Source of the DNA: Halorubrum xinjiangense
GTDB lineage: Archaea > Halobacteriota > Halobacteria > Halobacteriales > Haloferacaceae
Assembly (NCBI RefSeq): GCF_900102375.1
Contig: NZ_FNBO01000001.1
Location: 124,001-188,000, forward strand
Direction: 5' to 3'
DNA: 64,000 nucleotides
The notes under the pieces are model-generated. The model had not been told where the DNA came from and did no database searches. It worked only from the letters and a program-made list of their open reading frames with translations. Positions 43,625-52,446 of this stretch are shown in pieces. The stretch's first letter is position 1. Every line of letters starts with the position of its first letter. The position numbers were made by a program, and so were the translations under genes.

Positions 43625-44284
43625 ATGTCTACCGCCAGCGTTCGCGAGCGGGCGAAAGAGCGGGCCACCGCGATAACCGTCCTCCTCACCGTCGTCGGCT
43701 ACGGCGCCGTCGGCGGCGTCTTCCTCGTCCCCGAGTTCCAGGCGCTGTTCCCGACGCTCACGAAGGGGACGGTCGACCTGCTCGCGCACGCCATCGCCGC
43801 CGTCAACACGGTCGCCGTGCTCACCCTCTCGCTCGGCTGGTACTGGATCCGCAACGACGAGGTGAAGAAACACGCCGCGGCGATGACGACCTCCTTCGGT
43901 CTCATCCTCCTCTTCCTCGCGATGTACCTCCCGAAAGTCGCCGGCGGCGGCACCAAGGAGTTCGTGCTGGACTCCTCGTACGCGTGGGTCCCGCTGTGGG
44001 ACTGGGTGTACCCCGCGTACCTGATCATGCTCGCGATCCACATCCTGCTCTCGGTCGTCTCCGTGCCCGTCGTCCTCTACGCCATCGTCCTCGGGCTCAC
44101 GCACAGCGAGCAGGAGCTGCGCACCGAGACGCCCCACCGGCGCGTCGGGCGGATCGCGGCGAGCGCGTGGATCCTCTCGCTCGCGCTCGGGGTCGTCACC
44201 TACCTTCTCTTAAACCACCTGTACGACTCGACGTTCGCGGCCGCCGAGGCCGCGACGGTCCTTCTGCCGGTCGTTCCGGTCTGA
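43625..44284 (+). CDS. DUF420-type membrane protein (cytochrome oxidase-linked)
   Basis: The 219-residue protein has six hydrophobic helices. Histidines fall in 'LLAHAIAAVNTVAV', 'EVKKHAAAMTTSF' and 'LAIHILLSVVSVPVVLYA', the pattern of the DUF420 family. In bacteria a member (CtaM) is needed for maturation of heme-copper oxidases; a similar role is likely here but not shown. No oxidase subunit gene is adjacent. The start is supported by a TATA box 25 bp upstream. Confidence 0.8.
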   Translation: MSTASVRERAKERATAITVLLTVVGYGAVGGVFLVPEFQALFPTLTKGTVDLLAHAIAAVNTVAVLTLSLGWYWIRNDEVKKHAAAMTTSFGLILLFLAMYLPKVAGGGTKEFVLDSSYAWVPLWDWVYPAYLIMLAIHILLSVVSVPVVLYAIVLGLTHSEQELRTETPHRRVGRIAASAWILSLALGVVTYLLLNHLYDSTFAAAEAATVLLPVVPV

Positions 44285-44323
44285 GCGGCTCTCCCCGCCT
44301 AACCGCCCCGTCACCCGGCCGCT

Positions 44324-44365
44324 CCGCCGCCCAACCGGCACGCTCCCGCCGCCCAACCGGCACGC
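44324..44365. repeat. C-rich 22-bp tandem repeat upstream of the M28 peptidase gene
   Basis: CCGCCGCCCAACCGGCACGC occurs at 44324-44343 and again at 44346-44365, with degenerate flanking copies in a cytosine-rich spacer (44290-44410). No function is evident. Confidence 0.65.
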
Positions 44366-44450
44366 CCCCGCCGCCCCACCCTCGCCGCCCGGTTCCGGCC
44401 GCCCCCGCCGCCACCGAAACGCTTGAGCGGCGGCCGCGACACCCCTACCC

Positions 44451-45773
44451 ATGACACAGTGGATCGGCGAGACGTTCACGAGCGACGCGGGCTGGAACCA
44501 CCTCCTCAACCTCGTCGACGTCGGCGACCGGATGGCCGGCTCGGCGGGCGAGCGCGAGGCCCTAGAGCTGACCCGCGACGCGTTTGCCGACGCGGGCGCG
44601 CGGAACGCGGCGATCGAGGAGTTCGAGATCCAGGGCTGGGAGCGCGGCGACAGCGCGGTCCGGGACGCGGCGACGGGCGAACCGGTCGCGGTCGGCCCGA
44701 ACGAGTGTATCGCGCTGCCGCGCAGCCCGAGCGGCGAGGCGAGCGGCGAGTTCGTCGACCTCGGCTACGGGATTCCAGAAGACTTCGAGGCCGACCTCAA
44801 CGGGAAGGTCGTGATGGTCTCGTCGGACACCCCCGACGCCGTCGACCGGTTCATCCACCGTCGCGAGAAGTACTACCGCGCCGTCGACGCCGGCGCCGCC
44901 GCCTTCGTCTTCGCCAACCACGTCGAGGGGACGCTCCCGCCGACCGGGAGCGTCGGGACCGCGGACGCGCCGATCGGGGCGGTCCCGGCGGTCGGCGTCT
45001 CGAAGGAGACCGGCGCCCGGCTCGCGCGACGGAACGAGGGCGACGACCTCACCGTCGCGGTCGACTGTAAGACGCCGACGGCGACGAGCGGGAACGCCGT
45101 CGCCGAGTTGGGGCCCGACACCGACGAACACCTGATCGTCTCCTCGCACGTCGACGCCCACGACCTCGCGGAGGGGGCGATGGACAACGGCGCCGGGACC
45201 GCGACGATAGTCGAGGTCGCGCGGGCGCTCGCGGCGCGCGAAGAGGAGCTCGACGTGAAGGTGCGGTTCGCCGCCTTCGGCGCCGAAGAGGTCGGGCTCG
45301 TCGGCTCCTCGGTGGCCGCCGAGACCGCCGACCGAGCGGCGGTCCGCGCCGTCGTCAACGTCGACAGCAACGTGTTCGGCCGGACGCTGCGGCTCGACCA
45401 CCACGATTTCGACGCGCTGGCCGCCGCCGCCGAGCGCGTGAGCGACCGCTTCGACCACCCGATCGCGACGGGGAGCGATCTGGTCCCCCACAGCGACCAC
45501 TGGCCGTTCGTGAAGCGGGGGATTCCCGGCTACATGGTCTCCGGCGAGACCGAGGGACGCGGCCGCGGCTGGGGCCACACCCACGCCGACACCCTCGACA
45601 AGCTGGAGTCGCGCAATCTCCGGGAGCAAGCGATCCTCCTCACCGAGTTGGTCGTCGACCTCGCCGAGGCGGACGCGTCGATCCCCCGCCGAGACACCGA
45701 CGAGATCGCCGCGGCGCTCGAAGCCGAGGGGAAGGCGACGGGGATGAAGCTCACCGGCGACTGGACGTTCTAA
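44451..45773 (+). CDS. M28 family zinc aminopeptidase with PA-like insert
   Basis: The 440-residue protein carries the dinuclear zinc ligands of M28 peptidases: 'SSHVDAHDLAEGAMDNGAG' (His and bridging Asp), 'FGAEEVGLVGS' (catalytic Glu pair), 'VVNVDSN' (Asp) and 'WGHTHADTLDK' (His). Residues of about 75-205 resemble a protease-associated domain inserted before the catalytic part. There is no signal peptide, so it is probably cytoplasmic and trims peptides. The overlapping C-rich tandem repeat lies upstream. Confidence 0.9.
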   Translation: MTQWIGETFTSDAGWNHLLNLVDVGDRMAGSAGEREALELTRDAFADAGARNAAIEEFEIQGWERGDSAVRDAATGEPVAVGPNECIALPRSPSGEASGEFVDLGYGIPEDFEADLNGKVVMVSSDTPDAVDRFIHRREKYYRAVDAGAAAFVFANHVEGTLPPTGSVGTADAPIGAVPAVGVSKETGARLARRNEGDDLTVAVDCKTPTATSGNAVAELGPDTDEHLIVSSHVDAHDLAEGAMDNGAGTATIVEVARALAAREEELDVKVRFAAFGAEEVGLVGSSVAAETADRAAVRAVVNVDSNVFGRTLRLDHHDFDALAAAAERVSDRFDHPIATGSDLVPHSDHWPFVKRGIPGYMVSGETEGRGRGWGHTHADTLDKLESRNLREQAILLTELVVDLAEADASIPRRDTDEIAAALEAEGKATGMKLTGDWTF

Positions 45774-45834
45774 GCAGCGAGCAGAGAGAGGAACCGCAAG
45801 CGGCGGAAGAAAGCGCGGTCGGGGGCGGAGTCCG

Positions 45835-46287
45835 TCAGGCGACGACGAACTGGTTCCAGATCCCTTCGATGAGGAAGAACAGCGCGTAGTACGACGACCA
45901 CACTAACACGACGAGCGAGGCGGCGATCGAGCTCTTCGGCGCCTCGATCTCCATGTCGTTGCGGGCCTCGACGTTGCGCGCCTCCAGCTCGAAGAAGTCG
46001 GCGATGAACATCGCGAGCACGAGCACCGCTAGGATCGTCCCGCTCACCGGCGAGTCGAGGATGAAGAGGAACGAGAGGAGGACGAGCCCGACGTTGGTGA
46101 ACACGTGCGGAGTGTACGCCTCCACGCTGTCGGCGTCCTGTCCCTGGTCGACGTGTCGCTTGTGCGCGAGGTGCCGCGTCGCGAGGTTCGCGACGGTCAT
46201 CACGAAGATCGCGTACGGCAGCGCCGGCCCGGCGGCCGCCAGCCAGCCGAGGGGAACGAGGAACTGCAGTGGGTCCATATCCACCAT
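45835..46287 (-). CDS. Haloarchaeal multi-pass membrane protein of unknown function
   Basis: The 150-residue protein has four hydrophobic helices. The loop 'ATRHLAHKRHVDQGQDADSV' is charged and histidine-rich, and the last helix pair follows 'EARNDMEIEAPKSS'. I do not recognise its function. Starts at 46287 or 46278 are both possible. It lies between the M28 peptidase and the NAD-kinase-like gene. Confidence 0.6.
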   Translation of the reverse strand: MVDMDPLQFLVPLGWLAAAGPALPYAIFVMTVANLATRHLAHKRHVDQGQDADSVEAYTPHVFTNVGLVLLSFLFILDSPVSGTILAVLVLAMFIADFFELEARNVEARNDMEIEAPKSSIAASLVVLVWSSYYALFFLIEGIWNQFVVA

Positions 46288-46372
46288 TTCCGTTCACGAC
46301 GTATTAGAGTGTTTCCGATCGCTGCGCTCGCGTCAGGGGCGCGAACGCGGCGACGGTGGGCGAGGCGTCGCC

Positions 46373-47119
46373 TCACTCGGCCGTCGGCGAGAGGAGATCG
46401 ACCGTCGCCGCGACCTCGATATCGACCCCGCGGTGCGGCTCGACGGTCCCGCTGCGGGCGCCGTCGATAACAAGCGCGACCGGTTCCTCACCGCGCTCGA
46501 CCGTGACGCGGACGCCGCCGCTCGCGACCCACGTGTCGGGACGAGTCGTGAACGGCGCCACGGGGACGACCGAGAGGCCGCCGCCGGGCGACACCACCGG
46601 GCCGCCGGCCGCAGCCGCGTACCCGTCGCTGCCGAGCGGCGTCGCGACCACAGCGCCGTCCGCGCGCACCGAAACCGACTCGCCGTCGGGGAACCCGATC
46701 CCGTACTCGGAGATACGCGCCGGTTCCGCCGTCACGAAGGCGACGTCCGCGGCCGCGAACTGCGGGCGATCGTCGTCCGTGCCGCCGACCGTCAACACCG
46801 GATGCTCGACGCGGGCGAACCCGTCGAACGCGGCCGCGTCCCCCCTGACACCGTCGACCACGTCCGCGAGGCGGTTGGCCGCGAGATCGGGGTCGATCGC
46901 GTGACGCTCGTCGCCGACCGGGAGGATCGGAACCGAGCGCGAGCCCTCGCTCGCGGCCGCGCGCATCGCGCTCCGGAGCGCGGCCGCACCGACGGCGACG
47001 ACGGCGTCCGCCGCGGAGCGGTCGACGAGAGGCGCGTCCGCGGCGGTCGCCGCCGATCGGATGGCCGCCGCCGGCTCGCCGCAGCCGAGAACCGCGAGGC
47101 GGCGCGTCGGCTCACTCAT
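46373..47119 (-). CDS. NAD kinase-like protein lacking the GGDG motif
   Basis: The 248-residue protein matches the C-terminal beta domain of ATP-NAD kinases ('VRADGAVVATPLGSDGYAAA', 'GGPVVSPGGGLSVVPVAPFT'). The N-terminal lobe is eroded: where active enzymes have GGDGT it reads 'VVAVGAAALRSAM'. It is therefore either inactive or uses a different chemistry. A second, normal NAD kinase would be expected elsewhere in the genome. It precedes the respiratory operon on the same strand but is separated by 113 bp. Confidence 0.75.
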   Translation of the reverse strand: MSEPTRRLAVLGCGEPAAAIRSAATAADAPLVDRSAADAVVAVGAAALRSAMRAAASEGSRSVPILPVGDERHAIDPDLAANRLADVVDGVRGDAAAFDGFARVEHPVLTVGGTDDDRPQFAAADVAFVTAEPARISEYGIGFPDGESVSVRADGAVVATPLGSDGYAAAAGGPVVSPGGGLSVVPVAPFTTRPDTWVASGGVRVTVERGEEPVALVIDGARSGTVEPHRGVDIEVAATVDLLSPTAE

Positions 47120-47232
47120 GCGCAGGGCTGGGGCGAGCGGCGGTGAAAAGCTCTCGGTTCGTCGGCGGGTGCCGACGCGCCGCGGACGGACGAGACGGAA
47201 GGGTCAGAGAAGCGAGACGAGCGGTTTCGCGG

Positions 47233-47514
47233 TCAGTTCGCGGCCGCGTCGTCGTCGCCGTTGAGAGCCTCGCGGAGCTGGCGGCTGGCGGGGATGAGCA
47301 CCCAGAACGTCAACGCGCCGATGACCATCAGCCAGAAGAACACGTCGCCCGCGAGCAGGCCGGCCTCGCCGTACGCCGTGTTCACGCCCTCCGCCGGGTT
47401 CACGAGCTGTGACACCTGGTAGTATGACGGTGTCCGGTACCAGCCGCCGAAGGTGATCCACCCGAGACCGCCGATCGCGAACAGGGCGAAGCCCTTCATG
47501 AACTCGTCTGCCAT
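47233..47514 (-). CDS. Small membrane subunit of the halocyanin-cytochrome b locus
   Basis: The 93-residue protein has two hydrophobic helices ('FALFAIGGLGWITFGGWY' and 'DVFFWLMVIGALTFWVLIP') with a short surface loop between them. It is the last gene of the respiratory operon, 4 bp after the preceding stop. Its role is unknown; the context suggests an accessory subunit of the quinol-oxidising complex. Confidence 0.65.
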   Translation of the reverse strand: MADEFMKGFALFAIGGLGWITFGGWYRTPSYYQVSQLVNPAEGVNTAYGEAGLLAGDVFFWLMVIGALTFWVLIPASRQLREALNGDDDAAAN

Positions 47515-47518
47515 TATC

Positions 47519-47950
47519 TCACGTTTCGCTGGGGTCGTCTTGAGACTTTCCCATCTCTTGTCCGCGGAACCGGGTCCCGAGCACGTACACGGCGGTCCCG
47601 AGGACGATGAAGCCCACGCCGGTGATCGCCAGTATCGCCACGAGTACGTCTTCGGGGGGCAAGATCCCGGCGCTGTCGAGCAGGTAGACGATCGTCGTCC
47701 GGATAAAGCTGATCTGGAGCGTCGCAGCGTCGATGAGCGTGAACCCGACGAAGTAGGTGACGACCGCGGCCAGCGTCGAGAAGACGGTGACGGCCTTGTA
47801 CAGCCGGAAGGGGACGACGACCTCTCGGCCGCTCGATCCCTCTCGCGGGCCCGTCGGTTCGTTGCGCGGGTCGGCGTCGTCGTCGGTCGCGATCGGATCG
47901 CCGGTCTCGTCGAACGACTGCGAGGAGTCGCCGTCTGTTGAGGATGACAT
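47519..47950 (-). CDS. Membrane subunit of the halocyanin-cytochrome b locus
   Basis: The 143-residue protein has an acidic disordered N-terminus of about 45 residues and two or three helices ('AVTVFSTLAAVVTYFVGFTL', 'VLVAILAITGVGFIVLGTAV'). ATG 47950 ('MSSSTDGDSSQS') is chosen because the upstream frame is a shadow of the cytochrome gene. Its position between the cytochrome b C-terminal subunit and another small membrane protein suggests it belongs to the same complex. Confidence 0.65.
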   Translation of the reverse strand: MSSSTDGDSSQSFDETGDPIATDDDADPRNEPTGPREGSSGREVVVPFRLYKAVTVFSTLAAVVTYFVGFTLIDAATLQISFIRTTIVYLLDSAGILPPEDVLVAILAITGVGFIVLGTAVYVLGTRFRGQEMGKSQDDPSET

Positions 47951-48045
47951 TGGTATACGGAGCGTCGGAACGGCGGGAGCGGGGCCCGGAACGGGAGCCC
48001 GGTCGCGCCTCGGTCGCTTTACCGCGGCGGAGTGGTTTCGGCCGC

Positions 48046-48834
48046 TTACTTCGGCGGCCGCAGCATGTAGTACCGGCGGTTGAGGTCGTACATGTACCCC
48101 TCGCGCATCGTCTTCAACACCGCGTAGGTGATCACGCCGCCCGCGACCGGGAGCATGAACACGAGCGAGAACAGCAGCTCGAGCGGGACCGGGAAGAAGT
48201 TCTGGATGGCGAGCACCGCAAGCGTGATCGCCAGGATGACGCCGGCCACACCGAGCGCGGCCCAGCCCGGCTCCTCGACGGGGCGCCGCGCGTTCCCCTT
48301 GTTGAGGAAGGGAACGAGCGTGATGACGCCGAAGATGGCGCCGTGGGCGATGAGCCCGAGCAGCTCGTTCGACATGACGATGTTGCCGCCCAGCACCGCG
48401 AGGTCCGGGTTGATCGGGTCGAGCTTCAGCAGGCCGAACGACCAGTAGAGGTACCAGTCGGGGAGGATGATGGCCGGCGTCGAGCCGGGGTTGGCCGGAT
48501 CGCCGAAGTGCCCCGGCATGATCGAAGCCACGAGGAGCATGATCCCGAGGAAAAAGGACGTGATCGCGAGGTTCCGGATCGTCTCGTGGGGCCACGTCGG
48601 GAAGCCGAGCACGTCGCGCTCGACGTACGTCGACTCCGTACGGAGGTCTTCGTCCTCGCGCCGGGAGCGCTCGAAGTACTGGTAGGTGAGCTGGGCGAGC
48701 CCCTGGCTCCGCTCTTTCCGCTCGGACCAGGTCGGCGTCTCGTCGTCCGGCGGGACCGTCGCCGGCGGGCCGCCGTCGGTGCGCGCCTCCTCGTCGGTGC
48801 CTCCGTCCGTCATGGGGGTGGTGTCGTCGGTCAT
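48046..48834 (-). CDS. petD: Cytochrome b C-terminal subunit (subunit IV-like)
   Basis: The 262-residue protein has a hydrophilic N-terminal region of about 85 residues and then the helices of the cytochrome b C-terminal domain. The quinol-site motif PEWY appears as 'LPDWYLYWSFGLLK'. With the N-terminal cytochrome b encoded 4 bp upstream it would form the quinol-oxidising core of a bc-type complex. The split arrangement resembles b6f. The soluble N-terminal extension is longer than in bacterial subunit IV. Confidence 0.88.
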   Translation of the reverse strand: MTDDTTPMTDGGTDEEARTDGGPPATVPPDDETPTWSERKERSQGLAQLTYQYFERSRREDEDLRTESTYVERDVLGFPTWPHETIRNLAITSFFLGIMLLVASIMPGHFGDPANPGSTPAIILPDWYLYWSFGLLKLDPINPDLAVLGGNIVMSNELLGLIAHGAIFGVITLVPFLNKGNARRPVEEPGWAALGVAGVILAITLAVLAIQNFFPVPLELLFSLVFMLPVAGGVITYAVLKTMREGYMYDLNRRYYMLRPPK

Positions 48835-48838
48835 TGGA

Positions 48839-49648
48839 TTAGTGCGGCTCCGCGATGCCCTGCACCCAGACGATGCCGACGTGGATCGCGATGAGCGCGG
48901 TGACCACGAACGGCAGCACGAACACGTGCAGGATGTACATTCTCACGAGCGTCGCCTGTCCGAGGGTGAAGCCGCCGAACAGCAGCTGGGCCGCCCACTC
49001 GCCGATTATCGGGGTCGCGAGCGCCAGTTCGACGCCGATCTGCGCCGCCCAGAAGGACAGCTGCTTCCACGGGAGGACGTACCCAGAGAAGCCAAACAAA
49101 AGCGTCAGGGCGATGAGGACGACGCCGAGGATCCAGTTGACCTCGCGCGGCTCCTTGTACGCGCCGGTGAAGTAGACGCGCAGCATGTGGAGGAACACCG
49201 CGGCCACCATGAACTGCGCCGACCAGCGGTGGATCGACCGGAGCATGAAGCCGAACTGGACGTCCGTCATGATCATCACCATCGAGTCGTACGCCGCGGT
49301 GGGGTCGCCCTGCGCGGCCGCGCCGGCGGTCGACGGGGCGTAGTAGAACCCGAGCAGCGCGCCGGACACTGCCGCGAGCAGGTACGCGATGATAGAGAGG
49401 GACCCGAGCGAGTACAGCGGGTACCAGTACCAGAACTTGTTGTCGAGGTCGTACTGCTCGGTGTGGCTCTTCGGCATCTGGAGGTTGGCGCGGTAGTACA
49501 TCGTCTCCAGCAGCTCGAGGTAGTCGACGATGCGGAGCCGCTTGTCCAGCCAGATGAGCGTGGTCAGGAACGCCGTCTCGATCGCGGTGAGGTCCTGACT
49601 CTTGAGCCACGCGTTGTGGTCCATATCGTCTTGTTTTTTCAGGCTCAT
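48839..49648 (-). CDS. petB: Cytochrome b N-terminal subunit (diheme)
   Basis: The 269-residue protein contains two histidine pairs for the two b hemes: one in 'SIHRWSAQFMVAAVFLHML' (13 residues between the His) and one in 'YILHVFVLPFVVTALIAIHV' (14 between). The spacing in the second helix is that of b6-type cytochromes. Four membrane helices and the conserved 'GFSGYVLPWKQ' complete the picture. It oxidises menaquinol together with the C-terminal subunit. It is third in the operon, after halocyanin and a small membrane protein. Confidence 0.93.
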   Translation of the reverse strand: MSLKKQDDMDHNAWLKSQDLTAIETAFLTTLIWLDKRLRIVDYLELLETMYYRANLQMPKSHTEQYDLDNKFWYWYPLYSLGSLSIIAYLLAAVSGALLGFYYAPSTAGAAAQGDPTAAYDSMVMIMTDVQFGFMLRSIHRWSAQFMVAAVFLHMLRVYFTGAYKEPREVNWILGVVLIALTLLFGFSGYVLPWKQLSFWAAQIGVELALATPIIGEWAAQLLFGGFTLGQATLVRMYILHVFVLPFVVTALIAIHVGIVWVQGIAEPH

Positions 49649-49655
49649 TGTCGAA

Positions 49656-50045
49656 TCACTTCTTGTAGTACGGGTACACCGCGCGCTTCAGCGTCTCGGC
49701 GAGTCCGCCGGTGTCGATTCCCTTGCCCTCCTTGTCCTCTTCGCGGACGTACAGGTCCTCCCACTTGCGGCGGCGCTTCTTCACGATCATCACGTCCGGG
49801 AGGAACTCCTTCCGGTACAACAGGAGGATGAACGCGAGATCAATAAAGATGAAGGCCAACAGCGCGCCGACGTACATGTTCCCGGCCTCCGTCGAGGCCC
49901 ACGCGGACATCAGTCCGTAGGTGAACAGCGCGACGAAGACGACCTCGATGACGGTGAGGAGGACGATCGCAATCGCGGCGGCGGTGCTCTCGCGGGCCGG
50001 CTCGTACCGGTGGATATCGCCGTACGAGGAGCCGCCGGAACTCAT
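49656..50045 (-). CDS. Small membrane protein between halocyanin and cytochrome b
   Basis: The 129-residue protein has two helices ('AIAIVLLTVIEVVFVALFTY' and 'MYVGALLAFIFIDLAFILLL') and a long basic and acidic cytoplasmic tail rich in Lys/Arg ('KKRRRKWEDLYVREEDK'). ATG 50045 overlaps the halocyanin stop as ATGA. Tight coupling on both sides makes it a likely structural or assembly subunit of the complex. Confidence 0.7.
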   Translation of the reverse strand: MSSGGSSYGDIHRYEPARESTAAAIAIVLLTVIEVVFVALFTYGLMSAWASTEAGNMYVGALLAFIFIDLAFILLLYRKEFLPDVMIVKKRRRKWEDLYVREEDKEGKGIDTGGLAETLKRAVYPYYKK

Positions 50046-50689
50046 CTCGCACCTCCGTGGCCGGTGTGGGCGGACTCGCCGTACTTGAGCATGTAGAACG
50101 TGAACACGAACGTCAGCCCGATGCCGAGGATCGCGGAGATGCCGACCCAGTGGGCGTGGAGCGGCACGCCGACCTTGGCGATGTCCTCCGGCCACCCGGT
50201 GTTCGCGCCGCCGACCTCGACCGTTTCGACGTCCTCGCCGACGGCGATACCGCCGTGCATGCCGACCGCGGTGTGGGGGACGCAGTGGTAGTGAGTGATA
50301 CCGGCGTCCTCGCCAGCGGTCTCGTACTCGTATGTGTACCCCTCCTCGCCGACCGGGTCGCCGCTGTCGAGGGCGGCCGGGCCGCCGTCGTCGACCGTCT
50401 GGACGTTGTGGTCGCCGCCGTTTCCGGTCCACTCCCAGACGATGGTCGTCCCCTCGTCGACCCACACTAGGGTCGGGTCGAACGCGAGGCCGTCACTGCC
50501 GGCACCGACCGAAATGGTCACTTCGTCTTGGCCGCGGGCGTCGGTGTACGACCCGACGTTCCCGTCGGCCGCCCCGCTCGGCCAGTCGGGCTGTACCTCC
50601 TGTGCGGCCACCGTTCCGGTCGCCCCGGCGGAGGCCGCGACGGCGGCGGTCGCGCCGCCGGCCGTCCGCACGAAGTCCCGCCTTTTCAT
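50042..50689 (-). CDS. Halocyanin-like blue copper protein with C-terminal membrane anchor
   Basis: The 215-residue protein has a Tat signal ('MKRRDFVRTAGG') and a cupredoxin domain with copper ligands His94 ('GGDHNV'), Cys136, His139 and Met144 ('HCVPHTAVGM'). A single C-terminal membrane helix follows (about 178-203). Halocyanins carry electrons on the outer membrane face; a membrane-tethered one would accept electrons directly from the cytochrome b complex encoded downstream. No Rieske protein gene is seen in the operon. Confidence 0.9.
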   Translation of the reverse strand: MKRRDFVRTAGGATAAVAASAGATGTVAAQEVQPDWPSGAADGNVGSYTDARGQDEVTISVGAGSDGLAFDPTLVWVDEGTTIVWEWTGNGGDHNVQTVDDGGPAALDSGDPVGEEGYTYEYETAGEDAGITHYHCVPHTAVGMHGGIAVGEDVETVEVGGANTGWPEDIAKVGVPLHAHWVGISAILGIGLTFVFTFYMLKYGESAHTGHGGAR

Positions 50690-50784
50690 ACAGACTCACT
50701 CAGGACGGGGTTCGCTTAAACCCACCGACTGAAACCGCCAACACGGAGGAGGCTTCGGGGGCTGAAACCGCCGAAATCGGCGGA

Positions 50785-51708
50785 TTACGCGTCTCGGTCA
50801 CGATCGGTTGCGGCGGCCTCCTCGTCGGTCACCACGCCGTCCTCGACGGGGACGAACTCGGGCCGCTCTTTCGCCTCGCGGAGCGCGCGCAGACGGTCCC
50901 GGTACTCCTCCGAACGGAACCGGTCCGAGAGCCGCGCGTTCGCCACCATCGCGAACAGGAAGACGCCGACCAAGAGGAAGACGATCCCCATCGCGGGGGC
51001 GACGATGGTTCCGAGGTCGGCCACGGCGCTCGCGACGAGGAGCGCCGCGCCGGCGAGCACCTGAACCGCCGCGACGGCCTGTATCACGAGGTTGCCGAAC
51101 TCGCCTGACCCCTCCGGGACGCTGTCCGGGTGCGGGAGCGACCAGTCGTCCGGCGGCTCGGGCACCTCGTACGAGTCCATCGCCGCCAGCGCGACGACCG
51201 GCTCGATGTCCCGGAGGACCGTCCCCTCGCCGCGGACCTGACCCGTGGGGCTGATGATCGCGTACCCCTCGTCGGAGTAGACGAGGATACGCTCCTCGCC
51301 GTCCTCGCGGACGCGCTCGAGGACGCCGAACACGTCTCGGGTCGCGATCCGCGACTTCAGTTCGGCGTCGACGCGGTCGAGGAGCCTGTCGCCGGTGATC
51401 CACGTGTCGGGGTCGAAGGCGGCGTCCCACTCCTCGGCGCTCATCTGAGCCATGTCCGACGGCCCAAAGTCGTCGAAGTCGTACTCCGACTCGACGCGCT
51501 CGCGGAGGGCCTCGATGTCGGTCTCGTCCGCCCGAGTCCGGTCGGCGTCGGCGGGCGAAGCGCCTCCCGCCGGAGTCCCGTCGGCGTCGCCGTCCGGAGA
51601 TCCGTCGTCTCCGGTCGCCGAGTCCGGGTCTCTCGGACCGTCGGGCGCCGGATCGGCAGACTCCTCCGGCGGCGACTCCGACTCTGACCGCGTCGAGGTG
51701 TCCTCCAT
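50785..51708 (-). CDS. Haloarchaeal acidic protein with membrane anchor upstream of the halocyanin operon
   Basis: The 307-residue protein begins with about 85 residues rich in Asp, Glu, Ser and Pro. A soluble domain follows ('TWITGDRLLDRVDAELKSRI', 'RILVYSDEGYAIISPTGQVRGEG'), then two hydrophobic helices near residues 205-255 and an acidic tail. I do not recognise the domain. It lies 95 bp upstream of the halocyanin gene on the same strand and may be part of the respiratory operon. ATG 51708 is used; upstream frame residues are shadow. Confidence 0.65.
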   Translation of the reverse strand: MEDTSTRSESESPPEESADPAPDGPRDPDSATGDDGSPDGDADGTPAGGASPADADRTRADETDIEALRERVESEYDFDDFGPSDMAQMSAEEWDAAFDPDTWITGDRLLDRVDAELKSRIATRDVFGVLERVREDGEERILVYSDEGYAIISPTGQVRGEGTVLRDIEPVVALAAMDSYEVPEPPDDWSLPHPDSVPEGSGEFGNLVIQAVAAVQVLAGAALLVASAVADLGTIVAPAMGIVFLLVGVFLFAMVANARLSDRFRSEEYRDRLRALREAKERPEFVPVEDGVVTDEEAAATDRDRDA

Positions 51709-51845
51709 CGGCTCGGTGTACGTGCTCCTGACGCTAACTGTTTTCGTCCGCGCCCGGCCGCCGAGAACCCGGGACCGCACGCCGAGCGGCGGGAGTCCGG
51801 GCACGGATCGCGGGGCTTTACGCGCCGGAGCACGTAGCCGCGGAC

Positions 51846-52328
51846 ATGGTCGACGAGTCGGTCATCGCGGCGCTCGCCGGGATGTCCGTGACGACGAGCC
51901 TCCCCTTCCTGCTGTACGGCGCCTGGATCATGATCGACGCGGAGACGGTGTCGTGGAACGTGCTGATGCGGCACCTGCGGTACATCGTCGCGGGGCTGGT
52001 GCTCACGACGGTCCCCATCGTCGGGTGGATGATCCCGCGCGTCCTCGACCAGCTGACGGGGATGGCGATCCTCCACGCGTTCTTCGGCGTTCAGGCGTAC
52101 GCCCTTCTGGCGTTCGCGCTCACCGGGATCGTGCGGATCTTCCAGGCGAAGCGGAACGCGGACGCCTACGAGGACCTCGACGTCGACATCGACGAGATCC
52201 ACGAGGACATGGGCCACTGGCGGAAGCGGCTCCGCGCCGGCGTCGCCGGCTTCATGCTGCTGTGGCTGTGCGCGTGGGTAACTGGGCTCTACCGCCTGTA
52301 CACGCTCCACCTCGCGTCGATGATCTGA
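51846..52328 (+). CDS. Four-helix membrane protein divergent from the respiratory operon
   Basis: The 160-residue protein has four hydrophobic helices, with histidines at 'LMRHLRYIV', 'MAILHAFFGVQA' and 'EDMGHWRKRLRAG' that could ligate heme but do not form a known motif. CTTTACG about 27 bp upstream supports a leaderless start. It is transcribed away from the halocyanin-cytochrome genes across 137 bp, so it may share their control region. Confidence 0.65.
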   Translation: MVDESVIAALAGMSVTTSLPFLLYGAWIMIDAETVSWNVLMRHLRYIVAGLVLTTVPIVGWMIPRVLDQLTGMAILHAFFGVQAYALLAFALTGIVRIFQAKRNADAYEDLDVDIDEIHEDMGHWRKRLRAGVAGFMLLWLCAWVTGLYRLYTLHLASMI

Positions 52329-52446
52329 CGGCGGCGCGGGGGCGACTCGCATCGATGATCTGACCGGGACCCGCCGGCGGAGCCACCGCGACGCCCGCCC
52401 CCGCGACCGACAGCTTCAATCCGCGTTTGGCCCTAACGGTGGTATC

